Assembly (NCBI GenBank): GCA_031291075.1
Contig: JARLJS010000048.1
Location: 1-64,000, forward strand
Direction of reading: 5' to 3'
Length of the DNA: 64,000 nt
Source of the DNA: Nevskia sp.
Lineage (GTDB): Bacteria; Pseudomonadota; Gammaproteobacteria; Nevskiales; Nevskiaceae
Shown here: positions 1 to 7,793 of the stretch, piece by piece
How positions within the stretch are numbered: position 1 is the stretch's first letter
Layout: each line of letters starts with the position of its first letter
Position numbers and translations under genes: made by a program
Notes under the pieces: generated by a model
The model's database searches: none
What the model was told of the DNA's origin: nothing
What the model saw: the letters and a program-made list of their open reading frames with translations, nothing else

Positions 1-149
1 AGTCCCCCGGGCGCGTGGGGGGGGCCGGGTGTGGGGCGCGGGGGGGGGGGTGGTGGTGTTTTTGTTGGTGGTTATCTGCGGCGGGCGGGGGGGGGGGGGG
101 GGCTAAAAGCGGGGCCCCAACGCAGCGCCAAAGTAATGGTCAACAGGCC
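1..149. other. G-homopolymer contig edge, no gene
   Basis: The first ~110 bases are almost only G and T, with uninterrupted guanine runs of 10 and more bases around 41-50 and 88-102. No believable reading frame or signal is present. Normal mixed sequence resumes at about base 125, just before the stop codon of the asparaginase homologue. This looks like a low-quality assembly end rather than biology. Confidence 0.7.
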
Positions 150-1274
150 CTAGTACTCGTCGAAAATGCGCTTGATCTCGCCGAGGTCGGTGGTCTTGGT
201 CAGGGCGAGCTGCAGCAGCAGGCGGGCCTTTTCCGGTTGCAGGTTGTCGCCGGGCACGATCTTCGACTCGCGCCGGCGCGGCGTGTCCTGCACGCGCCCG
301 CTGCGGGTACGGGTGGTCATCACCACCACCACGCCCTTGTCCTGGGCGCGCTTGATCGCCTCGTTCTGCGAATAGGTGGCGCTGCCGGCGCCGGTGCCGT
401 CGACCACGATGCCCTTGACCCCGTGCTCGACCATGGCGTCGATCAGATAGCCCGGCGCCTCCTGGTAACCGTAGGCGATCTCCACCGCCGGCACCGAGGT
501 GTAGTCGACTCCGGCGAACTCCGATTGCCAGGTATGCCGACGCAGCGGCTCGCGGTAGAAGACGACGCCGTCTGGGTCGGCGAAGCCGATCGCCCCCGCG
601 TCGACCCCCTTGAAGGTCTGCATGCGGTAGGCGCTGGTCTTCATCACGTCGCGCGCGGTATTGATGTACTGGTTCATGCATTGCAGGACGCCCTTGTCCC
701 AGGCGTCCCTGCTGGCGGCCACGCGCGCCGCGTTGTACAGGTTCAGCGGGCCGTCGCCCGAGAGTCCGGTCCAGGGCCGCTGCGAGCCGACGAACACGAT
801 CGGCTTGTGCGTCTTGACCACCAGGTCCATGTAGTAGGCGACCTCGGCCATGATGTTGGTGCCGTGGGTCACCACTACGCCGTCCACGTCCGGGTCGGCC
901 GCCAGCTCGTTGAGGCGCTTGGCGACCTTTTCCAGGTCCTCGAAGGACTCGGTCACCTTGCGGTCCTGCGCCGGGCGGAAGTCTTCCAGCGTGATGCGGG
1001 CGATATTGTTCAGCTCCGGCAGGTCGTGAACCCAGTCCTGCGGGTCGACGCGCGGCACGTCCTTGCCGCCGTAGTTGGTGATGTTGAGGCGGTCCGCCGC
1101 CCGGCTGGCGATGGTGCCGCCCATCGACATCAGCACCACGTGGGGCAGGTGATCCGGCTTGGCCGGGTCGGGCGGGATGCTGTTGGGGATCTCCTGCGCG
1201 GCGGCACCGGCGGCGCCCAGGAGGAACATTCCGGCCAGCAGGCCGCGCAGGGAATGAAAGGAAAGTGGAGTCAC
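150..1274 (-). CDS. Periplasmic type II asparaginase homologue with altered active site (copy B)
   Basis: A 374-residue member of the L-asparaginase/glutaminase family (asparagine to aspartate plus ammonia in active members). From the GTG start chosen here, residues 1-26 form a signal peptide ending in AGAAAQ, so the protein should be periplasmic. The first nucleophile motif is kept (MGGTIASR, Thr54), as are the second Thr (Thr139) and the catalytic-triad lysine (Lys212 in ARDVMK). However, the family signature HGTDTM reads HGTNIM: the triad aspartate (Asp90 of E. coli AnsB) is Asn140. The C-terminal helix ending in IKRIFDEY is typical. It follows copy A by 11 nt on the same strand, so the two are very likely cotranscribed and may assemble together. 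Membership of the family is certain; asparaginase activity is doubtful. No ATG lies near the start, and an AAGG about 10 nt upstream could serve as ribosome site. Confidence 0.88.
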   Translation of the reverse strand: MTPLSFHSLRGLLAGMFLLGAAGAAAQEIPNSIPPDPAKPDHLPHVVLMSMGGTIASRAADRLNITNYGGKDVPRVDPQDWVHDLPELNNIARITLEDFRPAQDRKVTESFEDLEKVAKRLNELAADPDVDGVVVTHGTNIMAEVAYYMDLVVKTHKPIVFVGSQRPWTGLSGDGPLNLYNAARVAASRDAWDKGVLQCMNQYINTARDVMKTSAYRMQTFKGVDAGAIGFADPDGVVFYREPLRRHTWQSEFAGVDYTSVPAVEIAYGYQEAPGYLIDAMVEHGVKGIVVDGTGAGSATYSQNEAIKRAQDKGVVVVMTTRTRSGRVQDTPRRRESKIVPGDNLQPEKARLLLQLALTKTTDLGEIKRIFDEY

Positions 1275-1285
1275 GGCACCGGCCT

Positions 1286-2338
1286 TTAGTACTCGTTGAA
1301 GATCCGCTGGATCTCTTTGGGATCGGAGGTCTTGGTGAGGGCCAGACGCAGCAGCACCCGCGACTTCTGGGCATTCAGATTGTCGGCGGTGACCACGCCG
1401 CGCGCGGCCACCTTCTCGCTGAGCACGACACGACCGCTGCCCTTGCGGTCGCTCTGCACGAACACCACGCCCTTGGCGCGGCCCTCCTTGACCGCATCGG
1501 TGAAGGAGGCGGCGCTGTCGTCGAGCACGATGCCCCGGTCGCCGCCTTTGACCAGCGCGTCGATCGGCGCGCGATCGGCTTCCTGGTAGCCGTAGACGAT
1601 GTCGACCTTGGGCAGGCTGGTGAGGGTGCCGACGTCGAACTCCGACTGGTCGGTGTGTTTGCGCAGATTGTTGCGGTAGAACACGATACGGTCGGAGTCG
1701 GCGAAGCCGATCGGGCCGAGGTCGCGGCTGACGAAGGTGTCGACGCGGTAGGTGTTGTTCTTGGTGACGTCGCGGGCGGCGTGGATCTCGTCGTTGAGCA
1801 GCACCATCACGCCCTTGCCGATGGCTTCCTTGCTGGCGGCGACGCGGACTGCGTTGTAGAGGTTGAAGGGACCGTCGCGGCTGATCGAGCTGAACGGGTG
1901 CATGGCGCCGACCACCACCACCGGCTTGGGCGACTTCACCACCAGGTCGAGGAAGTAGGCGGTCTCCTCCAGCGTCGCGGTGCCGTGGGTGACCACGGCG
2001 CCCGCGGCCTCGGGACGGGCCAGCCACTCGTTGATGCCCTTGGCCAGCTGCAGCAGCTTGGCGGTGTCGATGTTGCCCGAGCCGACATTGGAGACTTCGC
2101 TGTAGCTGACGTCGGCGACGGCTTTCAGCTCCGGCAGGTCGGCGATCAAATCCTGCGGGGTCACCTTGGGGCCGTCGTTGTATTCCATCAGCTTGTCGCG
2201 GTTGGAGGCGCGGCTCTGGATGGTGCCGCCGGTGGTGAACAACTTCACCTTGGGCAGGTCGGCCGCGCCGGCACTGGTTGCCGTGCCGATGGCGAGCAGC
2301 AGGGCCTGCAACAGCAGGATCGGTCGTAACTGGTTCAT
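1286..2338 (-). CDS. Periplasmic type II asparaginase homologue with altered active site (copy A)
   Basis: A 350-residue secreted asparaginase-family protein with a clear signal peptide (residues 1-25, ending TSAGAA). The first nucleophile loop is intact (TTGGTIQSR, Thr39), as are the second threonine (Thr120), the DGPFNLYNAV motif and the triad lysine (Lys193 in ARDVTK). The invariant aspartate of the HGTDT signature is missing: the motif reads HGTATLEETA with Ala121. In E. coli AnsB that aspartate binds the substrate amino group and belongs to the Thr-Asp-Lys triad. Everything else, including the IQRIFNEY tail, looks healthy, so this is a conserved protein rather than a decaying pseudogene. 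A GGGGAA ribosome site precedes the ATG. It is 34 nt downstream of the polytopic membrane protein gene and 11 nt upstream of copy B. A modified substrate range or a binding role is possible. Confidence 0.9.
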   Translation of the reverse strand: MNQLRPILLLQALLLAIGTATSAGAADLPKVKLFTTGGTIQSRASNRDKLMEYNDGPKVTPQDLIADLPELKAVADVSYSEVSNVGSGNIDTAKLLQLAKGINEWLARPEAAGAVVTHGTATLEETAYFLDLVVKSPKPVVVVGAMHPFSSISRDGPFNLYNAVRVAASKEAIGKGVMVLLNDEIHAARDVTKNNTYRVDTFVSRDLGPIGFADSDRIVFYRNNLRKHTDQSEFDVGTLTSLPKVDIVYGYQEADRAPIDALVKGGDRGIVLDDSAASFTDAVKEGRAKGVVFVQSDRKGSGRVVLSEKVAARGVVTADNLNAQKSRVLLRLALTKTSDPKEIQRIFNEY

Positions 2339-2372
2339 TTCCCCAAGGCCTTATGAATGCTGTCGATACGCG

Positions 2373-4124
2373 CTATGCCTGCAGCCGGGCCCGCTCCGCC
2401 CGCCACTTGTCGAGCAGGCGGCGGGCGTCGTCCTCTGTCATCTTCTCGTTGCCGGCTTGTCCAAGCGGTCCATTGAGGCGGATCGCGCGGTCGAGCGCGG
2501 CGACGGCTTCGTCTAGTCCGGCGCGATAGCGCTCCAACGCGGCCGCATCCGGCGCCTGTCCGTCCAGGGTCGGCAGCAGCAGCTCGCGGTACCTGGCGCG
2601 GTTGTAGAGCAGGATGGCCAAGGCCGCCTCGCGCGCGGAGGTCGGTTGCAGCGCGGCGAGCCGGCGCGCGAATGGGAGCTGGCGGTCCATCGAGTCGAGC
2701 GCGAGCCGCGCCTCGGCGCGCGCGGGTTCGGTCTGCCCCTGTTGATAGAACGTCTGTGCCTGGGCCATGTGGCGCAGGTAGTTGACGCCGGGACCTGTCC
2801 ACAGCATCACCGCGCCCGCGGTGAGCACGGCCATCGGCACGGCGAAGTAAAGCGTCTGCCTCAGCAGCATGGCGCCGGGACCGCGGCCGGCGCCGGAACT
2901 CCACCAGGAGACCGAGTTTCCGGCGGGACCGGTGACGGAGTCCGGCGCGAGATTCTCGCGGTTCTGCTGGTGACGCACCTTCCAGATGAAACCGTCGAAG
3001 TAGTAGTGCAGCAGGGTGGAGGTGAAGCCCAGGGCCATCACCACCGACATCAGCAGACGCCCGCCGTGGGTGCCGGTGAGGAGTTCGCCGTAGGACAGGC
3101 ACAACAGGACGTAGCCGACGCCGATCAGCAAGCCGCCGCGCGCATGCAGGCGGGTGAACAGGCCGGGACGTGAGCGCCCCGGGCGGGCGGCCAGGCTGCG
3201 GTCGTAGCGCCAGACGATCGCCAGGTACTGGGTCATGTGGACGATACCGACGGCGGCGAACCCGACCTTGAAACTCCAGCCCGGTGCCAGGCCGCGGATC
3301 CAGGGGTTGGGCGTGTAGGCGAGGTACATCACGCCGAAGGTGATGGCGAACAGGGCCAGCTTGGCCCAGCTGATGAAATAGCCAAGGCGTCTGCACCACA
3401 GGAGGTACATGCCGTAGCCGACGGTGACGCCGGAGGCGATCGCCTGCATCAGGCACGTGACGAGCGGCACCGCAGCGGCCGGTACGGCCAGGTAGGCCGG
3501 CAGGCGCGCGGTGGTGTAGAGGTCGTCGAGGATGCCGACGAGCCAGTCGGTGCTGGCCAGCATGATGAACGCGAACCAGCTCACGCACAGCGCCAGGTCC
3601 ATGCGCGCCGCCAGCCGCCGCGGGGCGAGGTTGGGGCGGTCGTAGATGCGCATGAAGCCGTAGTGCTGCATCAGGAAGTGATACGGGTCCCACAGCGCCA
3701 ACAGCACGAACAGGTAGAGGAAGTTCTCCACCGGCACCTGCCTGGCATTCATGTAGACGAGCACACAGGTGGCGAAGGCGAGCGGCACCAGCGGCCCGAG
3801 CAGGAAGCTCCACTTGAAGCGGCGGAACAGCTCGACATCGCCGTAGATGCGGATGAAGGTGGGCAGGTGGTGGGCAACGGTCAGCACCATGTGGGCAAGG
3901 ATCACCAGGGCGGCGGCATCGGCGGCGCCCATCGAGTGGAAGGCCGCCAGCGCCAGCCCCAGCACCAGCAGCGGCGCCACGATGATGAACAGGGCATCCT
4001 GAGCCGGGTCGAGAATCCAGTTCTGGCGCGGTTGCGATGCCGTGCCCGCGATCACCACGGAGGGTACCGGACCGGCGGCGGGCGGCGCCGCGTAGCCGGC
4101 GGCGGAGGACTGCCGGGCGCTCAC
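2373..4124 (-). CDS. Polytopic membrane protein with conserved histidines, function unknown
   Basis: I do not recognise this 583-residue protein. It has a short cytoplasmic N-terminus, then about ten hydrophobic segments (residues ~42-425), and ends in a soluble helical tail of ~140 residues that looks like degenerate TPR repeats. Histidines sit at or near membrane spans in repeated patterns: H78-x6-H85-H86, DPYHFLMQHYG (H149, H154), H296 in HMTQYLA, and H373 in LHYYFDGF. Two of the blocks also share a YDR ending. Such clusters are seen in membrane di-iron enzymes (desaturases, hydroxylases, Brp/Blh-type oxygenases), but the spacing matches none I can name. The start is a GTG without a clear ribosome site and may be wrong by a few codons. 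It sits between the TPR gene and the asparaginase pair on the same strand. Confidence 0.6.
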   Translation of the reverse strand: MSARQSSAAGYAAPPAAGPVPSVVIAGTASQPRQNWILDPAQDALFIIVAPLLVLGLALAAFHSMGAADAAALVILAHMVLTVAHHLPTFIRIYGDVELFRRFKWSFLLGPLVPLAFATCVLVYMNARQVPVENFLYLFVLLALWDPYHFLMQHYGFMRIYDRPNLAPRRLAARMDLALCVSWFAFIMLASTDWLVGILDDLYTTARLPAYLAVPAAAVPLVTCLMQAIASGVTVGYGMYLLWCRRLGYFISWAKLALFAITFGVMYLAYTPNPWIRGLAPGWSFKVGFAAVGIVHMTQYLAIVWRYDRSLAARPGRSRPGLFTRLHARGGLLIGVGYVLLCLSYGELLTGTHGGRLLMSVVMALGFTSTLLHYYFDGFIWKVRHQQNRENLAPDSVTGPAGNSVSWWSSGAGRGPGAMLLRQTLYFAVPMAVLTAGAVMLWTGPGVNYLRHMAQAQTFYQQGQTEPARAEARLALDSMDRQLPFARRLAALQPTSAREAALAILLYNRARYRELLLPTLDGQAPDAAALERYRAGLDEAVAALDRAIRLNGPLGQAGNEKMTEDDARRLLDKWRAERARLQA

Positions 4125-4253
4125 GTCGGCCGCACGCCTTCGCCGCGTTCCGGCAATGTCTGGCCGCTCGCACCCTTCACCGCGATTCTCCCCCCGCTAT
4201 CCGTATTCGGCCGCCGTGTCCGCACGCCCGGCGGACACGGCGGCCTTCGCCGA

Positions 4254-5693
4254 TCAGTTCTTGCTCGTCGCCACCTTGACCGGCTGCTCGGCCGAAGCCG
4301 ACGGCTTGGCCGGCTGGGCCGGCTGTCCGGCGGCCTGGGCCGGCTGGCCCTGCAGCGTATGCAGCCATTCCGTGGCCTGTTGCTTGGACTCTTCGTAGGT
4401 CGCCGCCTTTTGCAGCGCGGAGATAGCGCCCTTGATGTCACTGGTGCCGTAGTCCGCCACCGCGATGCGGAACCAGGCGTCGCCGGGCCGCTTGAGACCG
4501 CCCTTGTCGAGGGCGTGCTGAAGCATCTCCCTGGACTCCTTCCAGCGCTCCTGGTCGCCGTACATGGCGCCGAGCCGGAAGTAGTACTCGCCGCGGTCCG
4601 CCATGCCGGCGAGCTTCTTCAGGGTGTCCTCGGCCTTGTCGGTTTCGCGGGCGTTGATCCAGGCGTCGGAGACCATCTCCAGCGTCTTCTCGTCGCTCGG
4701 CAGCTTGTTGGCCGCGATCGCGCCGTCGACGAGCCGCGCCGCCTTGAGCGGTTCGCCGATCATCATGTAGGTGCTGTAGAGATTGCGGATGTCCTCCGGC
4801 TTCTCCAGCAGCCCGGACTGTTGCGCCATCGCCAGCACCGCGGTGGCGCGCTCCTGGTCATTGGCCTGCAGCAGTACGCCGGAAAGCTGCTTCCAGTAGT
4901 CGGACTTGCCGGGGGCCACGCTGATCAGGTGGATCAGGGTGTCGGCGCAGGCGTTGTAGTCCTTCATCTCGTACTGGATGCCGAGCTGGAACAGCAGCCA
5001 GGATTCCTTCGGCACCTTGGCCTTCGACATCACCACGTTGACCTCCTGCAGCGCCTCGGGGAAGCGCTTCTGCTGGGTGAGGGCGTTGGCCAGGAACATG
5101 TGCGCGTCGGCCGTCACCTTGTTGCAGGAGTTCCCGACATAGCTCTGCAGCAGCTTGATGCCCTCGTCGAGGTTGCCGCTGGCGACGTAGAGCTGTCCGG
5201 CGTTGTACTTGAGCTGCTCGTTCTGCTGCACCGGCAGTGCGTGGTACGACAAGGCTTTGGCGAAAGACTTGGCCGAGTTGGCGTAGTCGTTCTTCTCCGA
5301 GTAGGAGACCCCAAGGTTGTAGTTGACCAGCGCCTTGTCGTAGTCGCCGCCCTTGTCGGTTACGCCGTTGAGGATGGCGATGGCCTCGTCCAGCTTCTTC
5401 TGGCCCAGCAGCTCAGTGGCCTTCTTCAGGTCGTCGAAGACATCATCGCTGATGGTGGCGGGCTTCTGCGCGGCTGCTGCTGCTGCTGCCGCACACGCGG
5501 CTGCGTGCGGGTCGGCCGGACGCGCGGCCCCGGCGGCAGGCGCCGGGTTCGCCTTCGCCGCCGCAGCGGCGGCGGGAGCGTCCGCCGCATACACCTGGGC
5601 GCCGAGCAGGAAGGTCGCGCCTGCGACCAGGGCCGAATATAACAGGGTCGGGCCCCGCAACCGCTCGGCTGTATCGTTGGCTTTGAGCTTCAT
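4254..5693 (-). CDS. Periplasmic TPR protein of the TonB2 operon
   Basis: A 479-residue exported repeat protein. Residues 1-37 contain a hydrophobic export segment ending VYAADA, followed by a low-complexity Ala/Pro-rich stretch (about 38-80). The rest is a row of TPR-like helix pairs, for example LGQKKLDEAIAILNG and NLGVSYSEKNDYANSAK. The tail is rich in Pro, Ala and Gln. It directly follows tonB with a 15-nt gap and a GGGAG ribosome site. In Vibrio-type TonB2 clusters the gene after tonB2 is also a TPR protein, so a scaffolding role in the energising complex or its interplay with receptors is likely (inference). No enzymatic motif is visible. Confidence 0.85.
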   Translation of the reverse strand: MKLKANDTAERLRGPTLLYSALVAGATFLLGAQVYAADAPAAAAAAKANPAPAAGAARPADPHAAACAAAAAAAAQKPATISDDVFDDLKKATELLGQKKLDEAIAILNGVTDKGGDYDKALVNYNLGVSYSEKNDYANSAKSFAKALSYHALPVQQNEQLKYNAGQLYVASGNLDEGIKLLQSYVGNSCNKVTADAHMFLANALTQQKRFPEALQEVNVVMSKAKVPKESWLLFQLGIQYEMKDYNACADTLIHLISVAPGKSDYWKQLSGVLLQANDQERATAVLAMAQQSGLLEKPEDIRNLYSTYMMIGEPLKAARLVDGAIAANKLPSDEKTLEMVSDAWINARETDKAEDTLKKLAGMADRGEYYFRLGAMYGDQERWKESREMLQHALDKGGLKRPGDAWFRIAVADYGTSDIKGAISALQKAATYEESKQQATEWLHTLQGQPAQAAGQPAQPAKPSASAEQPVKVATSKN

Positions 5694-5708
5694 GGCGTGG
5701 CTCCCGCG

Positions 5709-6407
5709 TCAGTCGGCCTTGTTGATGTCGAACTCGATCGTCTGCGTGCCGTCGTACTCGACCGGCTTGCCGTTGATGATTTTCGGCTTGAAGCGGAACT
5801 TGCGGACCGCGGTGATCGAGGCGGCTTCGAACATGCCCTTGGGATTGGCTTCGATGATTTTCGCGCCGCCGACGCTGCCGTCGGCGAGGACGTGAATCGT
5901 CAACTTCACCTTGCCGCCGATGCCCGCGCGCCGTGCCTCGGCCGGGTACTGCGGGGGAATCCGCTGCAGCGGTACCAGGTCGCTGTCCAGCATGCCGGAG
6001 ACGGACGCGCCGCCGCCGGAGATGCCGCCGCCGACGCTGGGTGGCGGGATGCTGCTCGGCACCGCGATTGCCGGTCCGGCGGATGCGGTGTTTTCCACCT
6101 CCACCTGCATCTTCGACGGTGCCGGCGGCTGCTTCGCGGCGGGCGGGGGAGGCGGCTTGCGCCGTTCCATCTGCTCGGGCGGGACGTCGCGCTTGAGGCG
6201 CACGAAGTCCACCGTGGGCAGTGTCTCGATCTTGTTCACGCCGTGGCCGGTGACGTGGATGATCCCGTAAAGCAGCCAGAACAGGCCCAGCGAGGTGGCG
6301 CCGGACAGCACCAGGGCGGTCGCCCAGCGGAAGCTGGACAGGGGAGAGGGGACGCGCCCCGTCGGGTAGGCGACGGCGCCGGGTACGGTCATTACTGAGG
6401 TGGACAT
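5709..6407 (-). CDS. tonB2: TonB energy transducer (TonB2 type)
   Basis: A 232-residue TonB. It spans the inner membrane once (about residues 31-50, ALVLSGATSLGLFWLLYGII), has a proline-rich periplasmic spacer (RRKPPPPPAAKQPPAP), and ends in a TonB C-terminal domain with the hallmark YPAEARRAGIGGKVKL and FRFKPKIINGKPVE. It should couple the proton motive force harvested by ExbB/ExbD to the TonB-dependent receptors. The ATG at 6407 is chosen because it lies just after the stop of the upstream exbD (11 nt); the in-frame extension would overlap it. The short spacer agrees with TonB2-like proteins, which depend on TtpC. Gene order in this operon supports that assignment. Confidence 0.93.
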   Translation of the reverse strand: MSTSVMTVPGAVAYPTGRVPSPLSSFRWATALVLSGATSLGLFWLLYGIIHVTGHGVNKIETLPTVDFVRLKRDVPPEQMERRKPPPPPAAKQPPAPSKMQVEVENTASAGPAIAVPSSIPPPSVGGGISGGGASVSGMLDSDLVPLQRIPPQYPAEARRAGIGGKVKLTIHVLADGSVGGAKIIEANPKGMFEAASITAVRKFRFKPKIINGKPVEYDGTQTIEFDINKAD

Positions 6408-6417
6408 GGGAAGGCTC

Positions 6418-6828
6418 TCAGGCGGAGGGAGGGGCCGCCGCAATGGACACGTCGCCGATGCCGCCGAGCTTCACCTGGTCCATGACCTTGGTGAGCACGC
6501 CGGTCTGCGAGGCCTTGTCGGCGATGATGACCACGGTGTCGTCCGGCCGCTCTATATGGAGCTTTTCGATCTGGTCGCGTACCTCGCGCAGGTCGATGTG
6601 GCGCTTGTCCATCCAGATCTCGCCGTTGGGACGGATCGCGATCAGGATGTTGCCGGACTCCTTGTGCTCCGCCGTCAGGGCCTGCGGGCGGGTGACGTTG
6701 ATGCCCGATTCCTTGACGAAGGAGGTGGTGATGATGAAGAAGATGAGCAGGTTGAGGACGAAGTCCAGCATCGGCGCCAAATCGATGCCGGTCTCCTCGC
6801 TTTCGATGGCATGGCGGCGTGACTGCAT
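6418..6828 (-). CDS. exbD2: ExbD-type biopolymer transport protein (second copy)
   Basis: A 136-residue ExbD. It has a short cytoplasmic N-terminus, one membrane span with the proton-carrying aspartate (LAPMLDFVLNLLIFF), and a periplasmic domain with GEIWMDKR and VIIADKASQTGVL. It is the downstream of two adjacent exbD genes; an extra copy is unusual because most ExbB/ExbD sets have one. The N-termini of the two copies are alike (RRHAIESEETGIDLAP versus RRYHAENYEESTGIDLAP), suggesting duplication, while the periplasmic parts differ. A GGAG ribosome site precedes the ATG. Confidence 0.93.
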   Translation of the reverse strand: MQSRRHAIESEETGIDLAPMLDFVLNLLIFFIITTSFVKESGINVTRPQALTAEHKESGNILIAIRPNGEIWMDKRHIDLREVRDQIEKLHIERPDDTVVIIADKASQTGVLTKVMDQVKLGGIGDVSIAAAPPSA

Positions 6829-6853
6829 GGCAATGTCTCCGGGGTGGGGCTGG

Positions 6854-7267
6854 CTAACTTTTCGAAGCGGCGATGGAGACGCTCTGCACGCCTCCCTGCC
6901 GTACCTGGTCGATCACGTCCACCAGGATGCCGGTGGCGGCGCCCTGGTCGGCCACCACGACGACCGGGTCGTCGGGCTTCTCGGCATGCAGCCGCTCGAT
7001 GTTGGCCCGTACCGTGCGCTCGTCGACGATCTTCTTGTCGATCACGATCTGGCCGTCGGCGTCGATGGAGATCACGATGCTGCTGGACTCCTTCTTCTCC
7101 TGGTTGGAGGAGGAGTTGGGCCGGCTCACGGTGATGCCGAACTCCTTCAGGAACACCGCGGTGATGATGAAGAAGATCAGCAGGTTGAGGACGAAGTCCA
7201 GCATCGGCGCAAGGTCGATGCCGGTGCTTTCCTCGTAATTCTCGGCGTGGTATCTGCGTAGGCGCAT
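6854..7267 (-). CDS. exbD: ExbD-type biopolymer transport protein (first copy)
   Basis: A 137-residue ExbD with the same single membrane span and its essential aspartate (APMLDFVLNLLIFF). The periplasmic domain contains QIVIDKKIVDERTV and VVVADQGAATGIL. The gene starts one base after the exbB stop codon, so it is translationally coupled. With the neighbouring copy it could form mixed ExbD dimers inside the ExbB pentamer (inference). Family assignment is secure. Confidence 0.93.
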   Translation of the reverse strand: MRLRRYHAENYEESTGIDLAPMLDFVLNLLIFFIITAVFLKEFGITVSRPNSSSNQEKKESSSIVISIDADGQIVIDKKIVDERTVRANIERLHAEKPDDPVVVVADQGAATGILVDVIDQVRQGGVQSVSIAASKS

Positions 7268-7268
7268 G

Positions 7269-7793
7269 TCAGTACACGAACTTGTCGGAGAGCCGCTCGG
7301 TCTCGCGGGTGATGCGGCGGCGGAAGTAGAAATTCGGATACAGCCCGGTGATGCTGACCGCGAGGCCGGACAGGGTGCAGACCATCGCCTCGGACACGCC
7401 GTTGGCCATCGAGCGGGCGTCGGCGGAGCCGCGCGCGGCCATCACGTCGAACACGTTGAGCATGCCGGTGACGGTGCCGAGCAGGCCCAGCAGGGGGCAT
7501 AGCGGCACCAGCACCCGCAGCAGCTGCAGGTTGGCCGACATGCCGGCGTTGAGCCTGGAGATCATCGACTTGCGCACCTGGTGCGCGGTCCAGCTCAGGT
7601 GCTCGCTGCGCGCCTGCCAGTCGGCCAGCAGCCTGGCCGACTGGCAGGGCAGCACGCTGGTGAAGTACCACCAGCGCTCGATGACGATCGCCCACATGAT
7701 CAGGCATGCGCCGAAGATCAGCACCACGACGAATCCACCCAGCGCCACCATGTTGGAGAGCGCGGTGATCGGGCCGAACAGCAGCTCACGCAT
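7269..7793 (-). CDS. exbB2: ExbB/TolQ-type proton channel protein
   Basis: A 174-residue MotA/TolQ/ExbB-family inner-membrane protein. It has an N-terminal span (about residues 17-38, VALGGFVVVLIFGACLIMWAI) and the conserved two-helix channel region (VLVPLCPLLGLLGTVTGMLNVF, then MVCTLSGLAVSITGLYP). The ATG at 7793 overlaps the stop of the upstream ttpC-like gene by 8 nt, which indicates translational coupling. It would form the proton-conducting pore with the two ExbD proteins and drive TonB. The length matches ExbB2 proteins, shorter than ExbB1. Confidence 0.92.
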   Translation of the reverse strand: MRELLFGPITALSNMVALGGFVVVLIFGACLIMWAIVIERWWYFTSVLPCQSARLLADWQARSEHLSWTAHQVRKSMISRLNAGMSANLQLLRVLVPLCPLLGLLGTVTGMLNVFDVMAARGSADARSMANGVSEAMVCTLSGLAVSITGLYPNFYFRRRITRETERLSDKFVY

